From the NCBI RefSeq assembly GCF_002811945.1, contig NZ_NPDX01000004.1, positions 186,001 through 250,000 on the forward strand: 64,000 nucleotides of DNA, written 5' to 3'. Positions 27,113-37,200 of this stretch are shown here, piece by piece. Numbering within the stretch: position 1 is the first letter of the stretch; every line of letters starts with the position of its first letter. Made by a program: the position numbers and the translations under genes. Below the pieces are notes generated by a model. The model saw nothing but the letters and a program-made list of their open reading frames with translations, had not been told where the DNA came from and did no database searches. This DNA is from Leptospira harrisiae. Its GTDB lineage: Bacteria > Spirochaetota > Leptospiria > Leptospirales > Leptospiraceae.

Positions 27113-28552
27113 ATGGATCAATCAAAAAAAGCAATAGGTTTCTTTGTTAGTTTGGCATTTTTGGTTTTGGGATTTTTGTTAATTACAACAAAACAGATCG
27201 AACCTTTTTCCGATTTTGCTCTATTAGAATGGCAAATCAAGTTAGCCCTGCAAGGCACATTTCACCTCCAATATAGTTTTCTTTTAGAAGATCCTAACTT
27301 TCAGTTTTTTCCACTACCAGATCTTTTTTTCCATGTACATAATGGCCTTCCCTATTCCACTTTTCCAAACTTTTACCCCATTTTCGTTTCTCCACTATAT
27401 TTAGGTTTTGGAGCCGCAGGAATTAAACTCGGACAATTTGTTCTCTTTTTCTACACTATTTTTATATTTTACCAAATTAAAAAAGATAAAATTGCCACAA
27501 TACTTTTGTTATTTGGCTCAATACTTTCTCTCTATATATTTCTAATCCATGAAACCATTTTATTTTTCTTTTTAGAAGTGGTAATATTATATTTTTACAA
27601 TCGCAAATGGTCGATTTTATCTGGCTTCCTATCAATGTGTTTAATCTGGATGCGACCGGAAATGGTTTTTTCTATATTTTTAATTCCATTTTGTTTTCCA
27701 AAAGAGAAAAACTGGAAACTATACCTTCTGACTTTGTTTGTTACAGGATTTATTTTTTCGGTCCTAAACTTTATGACCTTGGGAACATATGTCCCTCTCC
27801 GTCTTGTAAAAAACTCCGAATTCCAATTCCGTTTAGATACAAGTTTGTATTTGTTTAAACTATGGATAGAGCAAGCACCTATTTTTGTTTTCTTTGTTTT
27901 TTATTTTATAAAATCAATTTTTCAAAAAAAAGTTATCTACCAAAATCTTTTATTAATCCTAGTCACAATTGTAATGATTCTCATCTCCCCAAACACTGGC
28001 GGGCATAACACTCCACGTTATTTATTTGGACTCATTCCTCTTTATATAGTTTTGCTCAAAAATAACGAAACAGTAGAGTCCAAAATTTCAATAAATTGGG
28101 GTATTCTATTGTTAATTTTATCAATTTATCAATCGAATTTACTTTTCCAAAAAACAAAAGAACTAAAAAAAATTTCCCAATACCAAACGAACACAATCCA
28201 AGAAATTACCAAGATAAAGGATAAGTTTTTGGTTTTTAACAATTCTGATTTTTCTTTTGTCATATTACAAAAGTTTGCTGCTTTACCTTTCACTCCGGCA
28301 GAAAAGGAACTTCTTTTACTAAGACCTAATTATGATAATAAAAAATTCATTCAAATTCTAACTACACACCAGAATCGCTCTTTTACATTTTTAGAACTTC
28401 CTCCTTCTCCGACTCCACTTCGTCCGAATGAAATAGAATTACTTTCACAATACCAGATCAAATATCGTTTAGGTAATCGTTATCAATTGCCAAATGCATT
28501 ACTTCCGATCCAAGCAACAGATTGTTATGTGGACATTTTTTTTCACCCTTAA
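27113..28552 (+). CDS. Polytopic membrane protein, GT-C-like
   Basis: About 479 residues with roughly ten hydrophobic segments, Phe- and Ile-rich. I chose ATG 27113; an in-frame TTG at 27065 overlaps the divergent gene's start. The early LLEWQIKLALQG and the large loop before the second helix group recall GT-C glycosyltransferases or mannosyltransferase-like proteins. No catalytic motif can be fixed. The last ~110 residues are soluble. It may pair with the SGNH protein in surface polysaccharide work, which is only a suggestion from adjacency. Confidence 0.65.
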   Translation: MDQSKKAIGFFVSLAFLVLGFLLITTKQIEPFSDFALLEWQIKLALQGTFHLQYSFLLEDPNFQFFPLPDLFFHVHNGLPYSTFPNFYPIFVSPLYLGFGAAGIKLGQFVLFFYTIFIFYQIKKDKIATILLLFGSILSLYIFLIHETILFFFLEVVILYFYNRKWSILSGFLSMCLIWMRPEMVFSIFLIPFCFPKEKNWKLYLLTLFVTGFIFSVLNFMTLGTYVPLRLVKNSEFQFRLDTSLYLFKLWIEQAPIFVFFVFYFIKSIFQKKVIYQNLLLILVTIVMILISPNTGGHNTPRYLFGLIPLYIVLLKNNETVESKISINWGILLLILSIYQSNLLFQKTKELKKISQYQTNTIQEITKIKDKFLVFNNSDFSFVILQKFAALPFTPAEKELLLLRPNYDNKKFIQILTTHQNRSFTFLELPPSPTPLRPNEIELLSQYQIKYRLGNRYQLPNALLPIQATDCYVDIFFHP

Positions 28553-28619
28553 CCAAGAAAGATATTTCCAAATTTGTTTTCTCCTTGGAATTTCATAGGC
28601 TTTTGTTTGAATTCGTCAT

Positions 28620-29534
28620 ATGAACTCAAAACAATGCCCAAGCTGCGGTAGTCACAATATTTACCAAGAGTCTGCGACTGTATACAGGTGTGGAGATTGT
28701 TTTGATCGTCTTCCCACTGGCAGCATGGCTGAATTTCCACCACCGAAAGTGTATGGAACACAACAAAAATCATTACCAAACACACTTGGAAATTGGAAGA
28801 ACCTAATCACTGGAATTGTTGTTGTTTGGATTGTTTTAGGGTCTTCCTTTTTTACATATTACCAAAAACTTTCACAAGGACAAGTTCTCTCCGAAGAAGA
28901 GGAAACTACTACCATCAAAATGGATCCAAACTTGGAATCAATAGAAATGATTCCTGAAGGTGAATTTCAATTTACCACTGCCATTCCAGATGGAATTGGA
29001 AATACTTATATCGTTGGAAAATTTACAAACAAAAGTGGACATCAACTAATGATGCCAAAGTTTACTGTTGATTTATTAAACGACGAAGGAACAAACGTTG
29101 GCACGTACTTTGGTTATGCAGAAAAAAATACAGTGAACGATGGAGAATCAGTCATATTTATTGTATTAACAGAAAAAACACCGAACTTTGCTAAATTTGA
29201 AATCAATGTATCAGCAACTACCATTCCGACAGATGACAATCAACCAGAACTATTATTAAAACAAATCGAAATCCAAAGGAACCAATACAAAGAAATAAAA
29301 CTTTTGGGTAAAATTAAAAACAAAGGAAATACAACTGCTAACTTTGTACGAATTACATGTTTACTCATCAACAAACAAGAAAAAGCGGTAGATTACGAAA
29401 CCGTCAGTATAGAAAAAGAAGACTTTTTACCAAAAGAATCCTTAAACTTTGAAATCAATTTTTCGAGAACAAAACAAATTCCTGATTCCTATTATTGCGA
29501 AACTGATTCCATTTTAAAAGAAACTTCCAATTAG
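28620..29534 (+). CDS. Zinc-ribbon, single-TM protein with FxLYD-like repeats
   Basis: 304 residues. The N terminus has a four-Cys zinc ribbon (CPSCGSHNIY and YRCGDCFD), then a membrane helix (about 63-82, ITGIVVVWIVLGSSFFTYY). Outside it are two beta-sandwich regions with the FxLYD-like pattern: TYIVGKFTNKSGHQLMMPKFTVDLLNDEGTNVG and KLLGKIKNKGNTTANFVRITCLLINK. The topology puts the ribbon in the cytosol and the sandwiches outside. Role unknown; possibly envelope adhesion or sensing. Confidence 0.75.
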   Translation: MNSKQCPSCGSHNIYQESATVYRCGDCFDRLPTGSMAEFPPPKVYGTQQKSLPNTLGNWKNLITGIVVVWIVLGSSFFTYYQKLSQGQVLSEEEETTTIKMDPNLESIEMIPEGEFQFTTAIPDGIGNTYIVGKFTNKSGHQLMMPKFTVDLLNDEGTNVGTYFGYAEKNTVNDGESVIFIVLTEKTPNFAKFEINVSATTIPTDDNQPELLLKQIEIQRNQYKEIKLLGKIKNKGNTTANFVRITCLLINKQEKAVDYETVSIEKEDFLPKESLNFEINFSRTKQIPDSYYCETDSILKETSN

Positions 29535-29548
29535 TTTTGTTATGATTA

Positions 29549-29854
29549 TTAATCCCAATGTTTATGAAGCACTCTATAAAAATTGTCGATTGACCGATCT
29601 AAATTATGAGACCTCCAATAGGGATTTGCTTCTAACGCATCCTGGACAGATTTTACTACATTTCTTGTAAAATTAGTGCGGTCAATTTTTGAACCTGTTT
29701 CCAATTTCTCAAAATTAGTATTCCGAATGGATAGTTCTTTTTTTATAGCTGCTGAAATGACCAAAACTGCTTCTTCAGAAGTTAGGCGGTGTTCCATAAC
29801 AAGTAACTCGGCAGCTTCTTTGATCAATTTTAATTGCCTTTGACTCACTGACAT
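29549..29854 (-). CDS. Hypothetical helical protein, 101 aa
   Basis: A soluble, mostly helical protein (ALRTSEEAVLVIS-type first half, NVVKSVQDALEANPYWRSHNLDRSIDNFYRVLHKHW at the end, read in parts). No signal peptide or known motif. It is convergent with the zinc-ribbon gene and divergent from the STAS gene. Unrecognised, but its intact frame and typical codon use support a real gene. Confidence 0.6.
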   Translation of the reverse strand: MSVSQRQLKLIKEAAELLVMEHRLTSEEAVLVISAAIKKELSIRNTNFEKLETGSKIDRTNFTRNVVKSVQDALEANPYWRSHNLDRSIDNFYRVLHKHWD

Positions 29855-29968
29855 ACAAAACCGAATACAATCAAATCATAAAAAGAATTGAAAAACAATT
29901 CAGAAACAAAAAATCAAAGTCGAAAAATCCTTTCAAAATTTACCAACTTATAAAAATAGTTTTAAACC

Positions 29969-30253
29969 TTGGCAATTGTAATCGAAATCAAGAACAACGA
30001 TCTTTCTTTTGATGGACTCAGCGGATTCCGGGAGAGAATTATGTCTACCATTCACAATACGAAGGAAGATGTGGTCTTAGACTTTACCGAAATCTCCATG
30101 TCTCTGGACAGTGCCACCATTGGGGAACTAATGAAGTTTCACTCTGCACTTGAATCCCAACAGTTACAATTACAAATACGAGGAGTGAACAAACTCATTC
30201 GTACCGTCTTTCGTTTGAACAAACTCGACACAATCTTACATCTAATTGATTGA
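29969..30253 (+). CDS. STAS-domain protein, anti-sigma antagonist-like
   Basis: 94 residues forming one STAS domain: an N-terminal strand, VVLDFTEISMSLDSATIGELMKFHSAL around the phosphorylatable Ser (in LDSAT), then LQIRGVNKLIRTVFRLNKLD. Canonical SpoIIAA-type proteins have a DSSG loop; here DSAT keeps the Ser. It would act by binding an anti-sigma factor or kinase. No partner is adjacent, and the start is TTG, so the N terminus is slightly uncertain. Confidence 0.8.
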   Translation: MAIVIEIKNNDLSFDGLSGFRERIMSTIHNTKEDVVLDFTEISMSLDSATIGELMKFHSALESQQLQLQIRGVNKLIRTVFRLNKLDTILHLID

Positions 30254-30327
30254 AATCTACGTAAGAGTACGAACTTATCCGCAAAGATATTTTGTAGGTC
30301 TACTCTTTCCATTTCGTCCTATTCTAG

Positions 30328-31437
30328 GTGAAATCATTTTGGCTCTTCTTCATTCTTTTCTTTTTAACAACTTGTTCTCATAGAAAAGCTGATACTCTAC
30401 TCTGGCTGCTTCCTTTGTTTGGAAATACCAACTCTACTGAGAACCTTCCCGACACACCAACAAACCCAGTTGAAGTTACTGTTCCCACTTCCATCCAAAT
30501 GACAATCTTAACAGCGGCATCAACAAAACTACTTTGTCCACTTTATGGAGGTCTCTTTATCCAATATATCGAAGGCGATGAAAAAACTTGTTCAGCGTCG
30601 GATTTAGATCCAAGTTGTATCAATGTTAAAATCAATGAAAACGGATCCCTAATTCTCATAGATCCAAGGACTTATATCGGAATTGATTTCCCAACAACAG
30701 TGGAAATTAGAAACAATTTATTGCCAAAAAATAAAAAATCCAGTCTGTTTTGTTTTTTGATGCCCATCCCTACAGATATGAGCCAAATGGAAATGTATAG
30801 TTTCCAAAACCAATCAAATGATTTATCTGCAAATAATTGTTACCATAGTTTAATTGGAACTCGCTGCGTTGACACATTCCCACTTCTCGGACATGCGAGA
30901 TTTACAATTCCGAAAGAATTTCCCGTTGATGTTTCCGATGGAAATGGCCATGCAGGATCGCACACTTTAGAACTTAAATTTGTAACGGATGATAATCTTT
31001 ATACTACCTGTATCTACATTGGGAATGAACATACGAGGTTAAAAGGATTTACAGCTAACGCATATATAGCTGGGGATCCAGAATCAAAAGGAAAATCAGG
31101 ATATTGCGCTCAGTGTGAATCGAATTATTGTAATTCGGTAGATCTCATTACAGGACTCGTCGCTCCTTCCGTAGAGGTGAATCGATTTGTTATTCCTGTT
31201 GGTGAAACATTCACTGTAAAAAATGAAATCTCATTATCAGTAATCAAAGGTCAAGGACCGTTCAAACATACCACTCGCTGGACAATAGAAAACTTTCAAC
31301 ATATAGTTCATTTTGAAGAAGTATCGATTTTACCTGCGAGCAGCGTATTCCTTCTTTGGTTTATCGTCCCTTCATTCGTGATGATTTTTTACTTTTATCA
31401 TAAAAAATGGAAACATTGGTGGAAGAAAAAAAGTTAA
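30328..31437 (+). CDS. Lipoprotein with C-terminal membrane anchor
   Basis: 369 residues from a GTG start. The N terminus is a lipoprotein-like signal (MKSFWLFFILFFLTTC, Cys16) and the C terminus is a short LPASS motif, a membrane helix (VFLLWFIVPSFVMIFYFY) and a Lys-rich tail (KKWKHWWKKKS). That end resembles sorting-signal layouts. The central region has paired Cys (YCAQCESNYC) and a FTIPKEFPVDVSDGNGHAG segment. No family recognised. It ends convergently with the PAS kinase gene, the stop codons overlapping. Confidence 0.65.
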   Translation: MKSFWLFFILFFLTTCSHRKADTLLWLLPLFGNTNSTENLPDTPTNPVEVTVPTSIQMTILTAASTKLLCPLYGGLFIQYIEGDEKTCSASDLDPSCINVKINENGSLILIDPRTYIGIDFPTTVEIRNNLLPKNKKSSLFCFLMPIPTDMSQMEMYSFQNQSNDLSANNCYHSLIGTRCVDTFPLLGHARFTIPKEFPVDVSDGNGHAGSHTLELKFVTDDNLYTTCIYIGNEHTRLKGFTANAYIAGDPESKGKSGYCAQCESNYCNSVDLITGLVAPSVEVNRFVIPVGETFTVKNEISLSVIKGQGPFKHTTRWTIENFQHIVHFEEVSILPASSVFLLWFIVPSFVMIFYFYHKKWKHWWKKKS

Positions 31438-32891
31438 TGAATTGGGAACAATAGATCGAATTGAACACTTTGTCCAGGTTTAACGTTAGCTTTTCCTTTC
31501 AATTGTTGGACCAGTAAATTCATAAGTTTAATTCCAAATCCCGATTCAGAATTTTCTAACGAATAATTTTTTGGAAGAGGTTCTCCATCATCACTATAAA
31601 TAAAATGGATTTGTAGATCAATTTTCTTTATAGTAACGGTAATTTTTCCAACTCCTTCCATTTGAAAGGAATGTTTCACTGAGTTACAGATCAATTCATT
31701 TAAGATGATTCCTAAATTATTTGCAATGTCTGGTTTAATGATAATGGGTTCATTTGAAATAAATTCAAATCGTATTAACTTCGGATAAGTTGATAAAATT
31801 TGGGATACTAAATTGGGAATATATTCTTTTAGATCTATTTCATTAGGATTTTGGGATCGATACAACCTATCATACAAGGCCATCATACTTCGCAAACGAC
31901 CTGCCGCTTCATCAAACTGCTCTTTTAAAAGTGGATCCGGCGAAAAATTTGACTGCATCTTTAATAAACTAAATACAGAAAACAGATTATTTTTGATTCT
32001 GTGGTGCACCTCTTGCAAAAGTAATTCTTTCTCTTGCAACAACTGAGTCACCCTTTCTTCTGATTCAATGGTTCTTGTAATTAATGTATGTAAAGCAACA
32101 AACCTATTAATATTTCCATCGATAGATCGCAAAGGAACTATGGTTACACTAACCCAATAAATTGAACCAGTTTTCGTTCGGTTTCTAATTTCTCCCTTCC
32201 AAACATATCCATTTTGAATCATATGATACATTCGTTCAAAAAATTCTGACGAATGAAATCCGGAATTCAATAAACGGTGGTTATTTCCTATTAACTCATC
32301 TCTTGAATACAACGAAATTTCGCAAAATCGATCATTGGCATAAGATATATTCCCATTTCTATCAGTAATAGTGATTACAGCGTGTTCATCAAAAGCGAAT
32401 TTTAATTGTGAAAATTCAAATTGAGACATTTTTAATTCAAAAAAACTTTGGTAATGTAATTCAATCGGCTTTGCAAGTAAATCAGCAGTGGTTTGTGTTT
32501 TGCCTAAAGATTTCGTATGTAATTTGAACTCGATTCCAATCTCTTCCGTAATATCTCTCGCAACAACTAAGATTCGTTTGTTTCCATTAACATCTTGTTG
32601 GAACTTTCCTCTACATTCGAAAGTTAAAAAATGCCCATTTTTATGGGCAATTCGCCAAATTCCCTTAGTCTCAGACCCAGGTGTTTGCAAAAAAGACATC
32701 TTCGTGAGAAGTTCGCCTCTATCTTCTGGATGAAAAAATTCGTCTACAGATCGACCTAAAATCTCATGTGCCTCATAACCTAATCTATGTTTGTGATAGG
32801 AATTTGCGTAACAAATTTTTTCGGATGAATCTAATTCGCAAATTAAATCAGGTATGTTCGAAAGTAATTCATCGTAATTTGTTGAAAACAT
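31434..32891 (-). CDS. PAS-domain sensor histidine kinase (HisKA_2)
   Basis: 485 residues, soluble, with two PAS domains (about 5-115 and 160-275) and a HisKA_2 phosphoacceptor EVHHRIKNNL (His296/297). The ATPase domain has the N-box NNLGIILNELICNSVKHSF, a DDGEPLP segment and the GFGIKLMNLL loop. There is no membrane region, so it senses a cytosolic signal. It lies 4 bases after the receiver-ATPase hybrid gene and is probably the second partner of one signalling unit. Confidence 0.92.
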   Translation of the reverse strand: MFSTNYDELLSNIPDLICELDSSEKICYANSYHKHRLGYEAHEILGRSVDEFFHPEDRGELLTKMSFLQTPGSETKGIWRIAHKNGHFLTFECRGKFQQDVNGNKRILVVARDITEEIGIEFKLHTKSLGKTQTTADLLAKPIELHYQSFFELKMSQFEFSQLKFAFDEHAVITITDRNGNISYANDRFCEISLYSRDELIGNNHRLLNSGFHSSEFFERMYHMIQNGYVWKGEIRNRTKTGSIYWVSVTIVPLRSIDGNINRFVALHTLITRTIESEERVTQLLQEKELLLQEVHHRIKNNLFSVFSLLKMQSNFSPDPLLKEQFDEAAGRLRSMMALYDRLYRSQNPNEIDLKEYIPNLVSQILSTYPKLIRFEFISNEPIIIKPDIANNLGIILNELICNSVKHSFQMEGVGKITVTIKKIDLQIHFIYSDDGEPLPKNYSLENSESGFGIKLMNLLVQQLKGKANVKPGQSVQFDLLFPIH

Positions 32892-32895
32892 AATC

Positions 32896-34137
32896 TTAGT
32901 TTTTTAATACTGGTAATGAAAATTGAAATGCTACTTTAGTAATAGGGTTATCACTCCATTCGGAATGGTCTATGATATTATGAACAGACAATTTTCCTTC
33001 ATGTTTTTTAAAACAAGAATCTACATAACTAAGCCCCAAACCAAAATCCAAAGTACCATAGACATCAAAAACATTTTTCGACAAACGATAGAATGGTTCA
33101 AAAATTAAATTTTCAAATTGTAGCGGAACTCCATACGTTCCATCAGCATTTGGAGTAGGTTGATTATAAATTACACATTTAAACCAATTATATTCAACGT
33201 TAGTAACAATTGTAATGTTTGAATTTTCTCGTGAGAACTTACATGCATTCGTTATGATTTCTTTAAAGGAATTTTGTAGAGAAAATTGATTATAAGAAAC
33301 TGTGTATTTTGTAAGGTTCGGTTTTAAATCACTCACTAAAACTTGTTGGTTTTTTAAAGCCAAAATTGGTTTTAATTCATTGATCCATAAAAGCAATTGG
33401 TCATAGAATTCAGCACAAGTGATTTCTTCAAACTGCATTGGGCTTGAAACCATTAAATCAATATCTGAAAACATCTTTAATGCTTTTTCTGCCATCCCTG
33501 TGTTAATTTGAATTAATTCCATTACATCAGATTCGATTTTATAATGGTCTCCTTCCTTAACCGTTGTATCGGACACCAATTTCAATAGTGTCACTAGAGC
33601 ACCAAATCCGGCACCTTGACAAAAACTATTTTTTAAGCTTTCAAATAAATTTTGATTCAGTCGATTGAATTCACCTCCGGCCATTTTTTCTTTCCATTGG
33701 ATCCACTCCAAATGACCTTCTAATCGAAGTTGGCGCTCTCTTTTGGAAATAGTTTCTGTACGTTTCATTTCATAAAATTCGAAGGCCCGTTTTAATTTAA
33801 TAGAAAGTTCATGTTCTTCTACCGGTTTCACAAGATAATCGTAAATTCCCAATTTCATTACTTCTACAATTAACTTAGGATTACTATGAGAAGTGAACAT
33901 AAAGATAACTGGTTCTATCTCTTCTGATTTCAATTCTTGAATCAGTTCCGCACCATTTAAACCAGGCATTTCATAATCAGTAATGACCACAGGAAAAGGG
34001 TTTTCTAAATAGAAAGCTAATGCTTGTTGACCGTCAGTTGCAAGGGTTACTTTATAACCCAATTCAGACAAACTATCCTTTAAGTAAGTTGCCGAAACCA
34101 ATTCATCTTCTGCCAACAGAATTCTTTTTTCGTGCAC
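32896..34137 (-). CDS. Receiver-ATPase hybrid regulator
   Basis: 413 residues: an N-terminal receiver domain (phosphoacceptor D54 in ITDYEMPGL, acidic EDE, Lys in YLVKPVEE) joined to a histidine-kinase-like ATPase domain with N-box FKEIITNACKFSREN and a DFGLGLSYV G-box. The region between has no obvious H-box His, so phosphotransfer may be missing or replaced. It is upstream of and nearly fused to the PAS kinase gene. A regulatory kinase pair is likely; its target is not visible. Confidence 0.85.
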   Translation of the reverse strand: MHEKRILLAEDELVSATYLKDSLSELGYKVTLATDGQQALAFYLENPFPVVITDYEMPGLNGAELIQELKSEEIEPVIFMFTSHSNPKLIVEVMKLGIYDYLVKPVEEHELSIKLKRAFEFYEMKRTETISKRERQLRLEGHLEWIQWKEKMAGGEFNRLNQNLFESLKNSFCQGAGFGALVTLLKLVSDTTVKEGDHYKIESDVMELIQINTGMAEKALKMFSDIDLMVSSPMQFEEITCAEFYDQLLLWINELKPILALKNQQVLVSDLKPNLTKYTVSYNQFSLQNSFKEIITNACKFSRENSNITIVTNVEYNWFKCVIYNQPTPNADGTYGVPLQFENLIFEPFYRLSKNVFDVYGTLDFGLGLSYVDSCFKKHEGKLSVHNIIDHSEWSDNPITKVAFQFSLPVLKN

Positions 34138-34281
34138 CTAATTATCCCAAACTTTTGTAGTAACCATCTTACAAATCATGTTTATTATAGTGATTCCATG
34201 GTCAACTGATACGAATCGAATGGTATACTTAGGATAAATAAAAATTCAATAAATTTCCTTAAACACTGTTCTGGAACGATT

Positions 34282-37200
34282 CTAATTCATGTGAAATTTC
34301 TTTCTGCGGAAATATTTTAAGATTTCATTGTAAACTACCATAACAACTGTTCCATGAAATGCGAAAATATATACATGAATAGGAATTGGTGCAAAATAAT
34401 ATACGGAGCTTAGATCAGTGTAAAAGAAGATTCCGCAGAGAAAGAAGGAAAATACGATTCCAATCCAAATGATTCTGTTAGAAAAAAGATCCATTTGAAA
34501 AATAGATTCAGTTTTTGACCTTTTACAAAGAACGTTTGCGATTTGCACCGTGATGGTCGGGAAAAAGAATGCGGTAAGAGACTGCAGGTATAATGGACTT
34601 GCATTTGCCATATTCAAACCTTCTGGAGAATGCGGTAATACTCCATCACACTCAGTATAAACAAAATAAAGATAAGTCGATAAACAAGATAAAAATAAGA
34701 TCATGCCCTCAACGAGGTACGATCTAAGAATAAATCGTATTGAAATTAACTTTTCATTTCGATTTCTCGGTGGCCGTTTCATAATTCCTTTTTCTGGAGG
34801 TTCCGCACCAAGGCCCATGGCCGGAATCAAATCAGTTCCAACATCAACAGCAAGCACGCCCATAACAGTCATAATTAAGGGAAATCCTGGAAACAATGCC
34901 CAAAGTAAAAAAGGAATTAATTCTTGTGGATTTGAGTTCAAAACGTACGCGGAAAATTTACGAATGTTATCAAACACACCTCTCCCCTCTTCGATGGCAT
35001 CGGCAATTGTTGCAAAATCATCATCCACAATGATCATTCTTGCTGCTTCTTTGGCAACTTCAGTTCCTCTTTTCCCCATTGCAATCCCGATGTCAGCTTT
35101 TTTAAGAGCAGGACCATCATTCACACCATCTCCAGTCACTGCAACAATTTCACCTAACTCTTGCAACATGGATACAATTCTTAACTTCTGAGAAGGGGAA
35201 ACACGGGCAAAAATAGGTTCACCCCTTCGGATCCATTCTTTTAAGGATACATCATTCATTTTGTCAAGTTGTGCCCCGGTGATTACAACTGGAGTTTCCC
35301 CTCCAATCCCAATAGATTTTCCGACTGACTCGGCTGTTAAAGGATGATCACCTGTAATCATTAGAATTCGAATTCCTGCAGTATGGCATTTCGAGATGGC
35401 ATCTGGTACTTTTGGACGAATCGGATCCGCAAGACAACAGTGACCTAAATACACCATCGAAGATTCAACTGAAGGAAAAGCAGAGGGAGAAAAGTCATCT
35501 TTTAACAATCTATAGGCGAAAGAAAGAACTCGATAACCCTGCCCTGCAGAAAAGTCCGATGCATTTTTTAATTTTAATCTTTTTTCCTCATCCAAAGGAA
35601 CCACAGATCCATTTTCGTATACATGCGAACAAACAGAAAGTATTTCGACAGGACCACCTTTCGCATAAGCTGTCGTAAATTGATCTCCCTGAATCACAAC
35701 ACTCATTCTTTTTCTTACTGACTCAAAAGCATTGGTATGAATTCTTTTTCCACTAGCATCCGGTAGTCGACCTTGAGACAGATACAATAAAGCAAGTTCG
35801 GTTGGATCACCCAATGGTTTAGGATCTAAAATGGCATTATTACAATAATAACCACAACTTAGAAATATTTGATTCCCTTCCTTAAATTCTATTTCTTGAG
35901 GAAGATATAATTTCGAATCAAAATATACCTCAATCACTCGCATTTGGTTTTGTGTTAATGTACCAGTTTTATCGGAACAAATTACCGTTGTACAACCCAA
36001 AGTTTCAACACTGGAGAGATCCTTTAAGATTGCATTTTTTTTTGCCATCCTTGAAACACCCAAGGCAAGAGAAAGTGTTACGGTTGGCAATAAACCTTCG
36101 GGAACGTTAGCAACAAATATACCAATGAAAAAAATAAATGCCTGAACAAAGCTTAGCCCGGCAACCATATACCCTAAAAATAAAAAGACGATACCGATTA
36201 CAAATGCAAAGAGTGAGATGGAGATTACTGTTTGTTTGAGTTGTTTTTGTAACGGACTCTCTTCTCTTTTAATTTTTGAAGTCATACGTGCAATTTGTCC
36301 GATCTCAGTCGATTGCCCAGTTCCAAAAACTATTGCCTTTGATTTCCCTTTAATTAAAGAACTACCTGCAAAAAGAATATTTGGCATTTCTAACCAAAGA
36401 AACTTTCCTTCCAAAACAATTTCACTATCTGATTTATAACGTCTTGCAGAAGTGGACTCTCCAGTTAAGGATGAATTATCAACTTCTACGTCTTCCGATT
36501 CGATGATACGACAATCAGCAGGAACAATGTCCCCTTCCGAGAGAACAATCAAATCACCAGGTACAATTTCGTCAGCAGGTACAGTTGTAGTTTCGCCATT
36601 ACGAATCACAGGACATTCCTGAGCCAATAACTTACGTAAAGCTTCGACAGCATGGTCGGATTTAGATTCTTGAAAAAACGAAAAAATCCCATTGATAACT
36701 ACAACTATAAAAATTGCAATACCAAGCTCAGGCATATCGACACCAGGTACAAAACAAAGAGCAGTTGCAACCCAAAGTAGGACCGCAAACAAACTAAAAA
36801 AACTTTTAAAGAATTTCCAAATGATTGGAGTCGACTTTTCGTTTTCAATGGCGTTTTTACCAAATGTATTTAAACGAATTTTTGCTTCTGATTCACTGAG
36901 TCCTTTTTGTAGGTTTGTCTGTAGTTCAAACTCAATCTGCGACTGGTTTAAATTTTTATAACTTGGCTTCATATCAGATTCGCCTCGTTGAACTACCGAC
37001 AAAACTTTTGACTCCGTATCGCAACTAAGCAATTCTTCAAAAATCTGAGGCAAAAGGGAAGAAAGACCATGTAACAAGCGCAAATGAAGTGATGGTTGTG
37101 TTTCCGGAATCATCTGAAATAAAATCAAATGAATCACCCTATCTTCCAAACGAATCCCCTGCGGGATTAAAAACAAAAAAACTTCCGGGGATTTAATATG

